Made by a program: the position numbers and the translations under genes. From Pseudomonadota bacterium (GTDB taxonomy: Bacteria > Pseudomonadota > Alphaproteobacteria > UBA2966 > CAIVPW01), in the NCBI GenBank assembly GCA_027625125.1, contig JAQBXG010000016.1:1-15444 (forward strand): a stretch of 15,444 bases of DNA. The letters run 5' to 3'. Numbering within the stretch: position 1 is the first letter of the stretch; the number at the start of each line of letters is the position of its first letter. The notes under the pieces are model-generated. The model made no database searches, had not been told where the DNA came from, and was given only the letters and a program-made list of their open reading frames with translations. Positions 14,463 through 15,444 of the stretch are shown piece by piece.

Positions 14463-15444
14463 ATGCCCGCCAACGCTTTGCATGAGTTCACCGAGCAATT
14501 CGACGTCGGCGGCCGCGCGGTCGGCGGCGGCGCGCCGGTGTTCGTCATCGCCGAAGCCGGGGTCGCGCATTTCGGCGATATGGAGCTGGCGCGGCAGCTG
14601 GTCGATCTGGCCGCACGCGGCGGCGCCGACGCCTTCAAGACGCAGTTGTTCGATGTCGAGGAACTGATCGCCGCCGGCGAGGCCGAATGGCGCGAGCGGT
14701 TGCGGCCGCGCAATCTGACCTTTGCCGAGGCGGCGGAGTTGAAGGCGCGCTGTGACGACGCCGGGCTGGTGTTTCTGGCCACCGCCCACGACGAAAGCCG
14801 CATCGACTGGCTGGCGCGGCTGGACGTGGCGGCGGTGAAGATCGGGTCCGGCGAACGCAACAACCCGGCGTTCGTGCGCAGGCTGGCCGAACTGGGGCGG
14901 CCGATGATCGTGTCCACTGGCATGGCCAACGAGGCCGACGTGGCCGAGGCGCTGGACGCGATCACCGCCGCCGGCGGACGCGAGGCGGCGCTGCTGCATT
15001 GTGTCACCAGCTATCCGACGCCGGACGCCTACGTGAACCTGCGGGCGATGGCGCGCCTGCGGCAGATGTTCGCCGGACCGGTCGGATACTCCGATCATAC
15101 GCCCGACCATCTGGCGGTGCTGGCGGCGGTGGCGCGCGGGGCGGCGATCATCGAAAAGCACATCACGATCCTGCGCGACGTGCCGAACGCCCAGGACTGG
15201 AAGGTGTCGGCCGGGCCCGAGGACTTTCCGGCCCTGGTGCGCGAGATCCGCCGCGTCGAGGCGATGCTGGGCCACGGCCGCAAGGAGGCCGCGCCGTCGG
15301 AGGCGGCGGCGGCGGCGTGGGCGACGAAATCGGTCGTGCTGCGGGCGGCGCGGCCGAAGGGCCACCGGCTGGTCGCCGCCGACCTGACGGCGAAGCGGCC
15401 CGGCACCGGTGTGCCGGCCCACCGCATCGACGAATTCGCCGGGC
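14463..15444 (+). CDS. Second NeuB-family nonulosonate synthase, 3' end cut by window
   Basis: TIM-barrel sialic-acid-synthase-family protein; 327 residues visible with no stop before the edge. The barrel shows VIAEAGVAHFGDM (28-40), FKTQ (58-61), FLATAHD (104-110), KIGSGERNN (126-134), IVSTGM (149-154), LHCVTSYPTP (178-187), YSDHT (209-213) and IEKHIT (230-235). A C-terminal SAF domain reaches KRPGTGVPAHRIDEFAG (311-327), so probably only a few to about 20 residues are missing. Several pocket motifs depart from the legI copy: G-V-A-H for G-I-N-H, KTQ for KFQ, ATAHD for STPFS, and RDVPNAQDWKVS in place of the P-G-P-D loop. It is therefore a distinct subfamily, probably with another substrate. 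ATG at 14463 is used; in-frame TTG (14403) and GTG (14415) are possible earlier starts. It is divergent from the operon and probably opens another transcript. Confidence 0.9.
   Translation, partial: MPANALHEFTEQFDVGGRAVGGGAPVFVIAEAGVAHFGDMELARQLVDLAARGGADAFKTQLFDVEELIAAGEAEWRERLRPRNLTFAEAAELKARCDDAGLVFLATAHDESRIDWLARLDVAAVKIGSGERNNPAFVRRLAELGRPMIVSTGMANEADVAEALDAITAAGGREAALLHCVTSYPTPDAYVNLRAMARLRQMFAGPVGYSDHTPDHLAVLAAVARGAAIIEKHITILRDVPNAQDWKVSAGPEDFPALVREIRRVEAMLGHGRKEAAPSEAAAAAWATKSVVLRAARPKGHRLVAADLTAKRPGTGVPAHRIDEFAG

Noticed and set aside
1..15444. tRNA, rRNA, CRISPR array, insertion sequence or prophage gene
   Set aside because: No cloverleaf-like, rRNA-like or direct-repeat/spacer structure and no transposase or integrase motif was seen; almost every base is in a glycan gene.

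Overview
The window is a G+C-rich (roughly two-thirds or more by eye) bacterial surface-glycan locus. Codon use dominated by G/C at third positions, GTG starts and nearly every gene overlapping the next suggest an alphaproteobacterium, perhaps Rhodospirillales-like. No marker gene fixes the taxonomy. The tightly packed antisense open frames are a by-product of the base composition.

From 14382 down to 1, thirteen genes run on the minus strand as one compact unit. In transcription order they are: a PglK/MsbA-type ABC exporter; a GT-B-like putative transferase; a cytoplasmic beta-propeller protein of unknown function; a Gfo/Idh/MocA oxidoreductase; a CMP-nonulosonate cytidylyltransferase (LegF/NeuA type); a PtmA-like short-chain dehydrogenase; a nonulosonate synthase (LegI/NeuB); a short extended SDR; a hydrolysing NDP-HexNAc 2-epimerase (LegG/NeuC); a CBS-containing sugar-1-phosphate nucleotidyltransferase (LegX/PtmE); a 4,6-dehydratase (LegB); a KpsS/KpsC-like capsule-type transferase; and a GT4 glycosyltransferase cut by the window edge. 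Nine of the twelve junctions are 4-bp ATGA/GTGA overlaps. The others are an 8-bp overlap, a 1-nt gap and a 13-nt gap.

After an 80-bp divergent intergenic region (14383-14462), a second, divergent NeuB-family synthase starts on the plus strand and runs off the right edge.

Together the genes read as: LegX makes a nucleotide-activated HexNAc (GDP-GlcNAc by analogy with Campylobacter), LegB makes the 4-keto-6-deoxy sugar, LegG epimerises and releases the sugar, LegI condenses it with phosphoenolpyruvate and LegF activates the product with CMP. Two or three transferases and an ABC flippase would then assemble and translocate a glycan. The C4 aminotransferase (LegC) and the N-acetyltransferase (LegH) needed for legionaminic acid are not in the window, whereas three reductase/oxidoreductase genes are. 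Either the missing genes lie elsewhere or the product is a different nonulosonic acid. This, the beta-propeller protein, the second synthase and a probable CTG start with a following pentaproline in legX are the points most worth checking.
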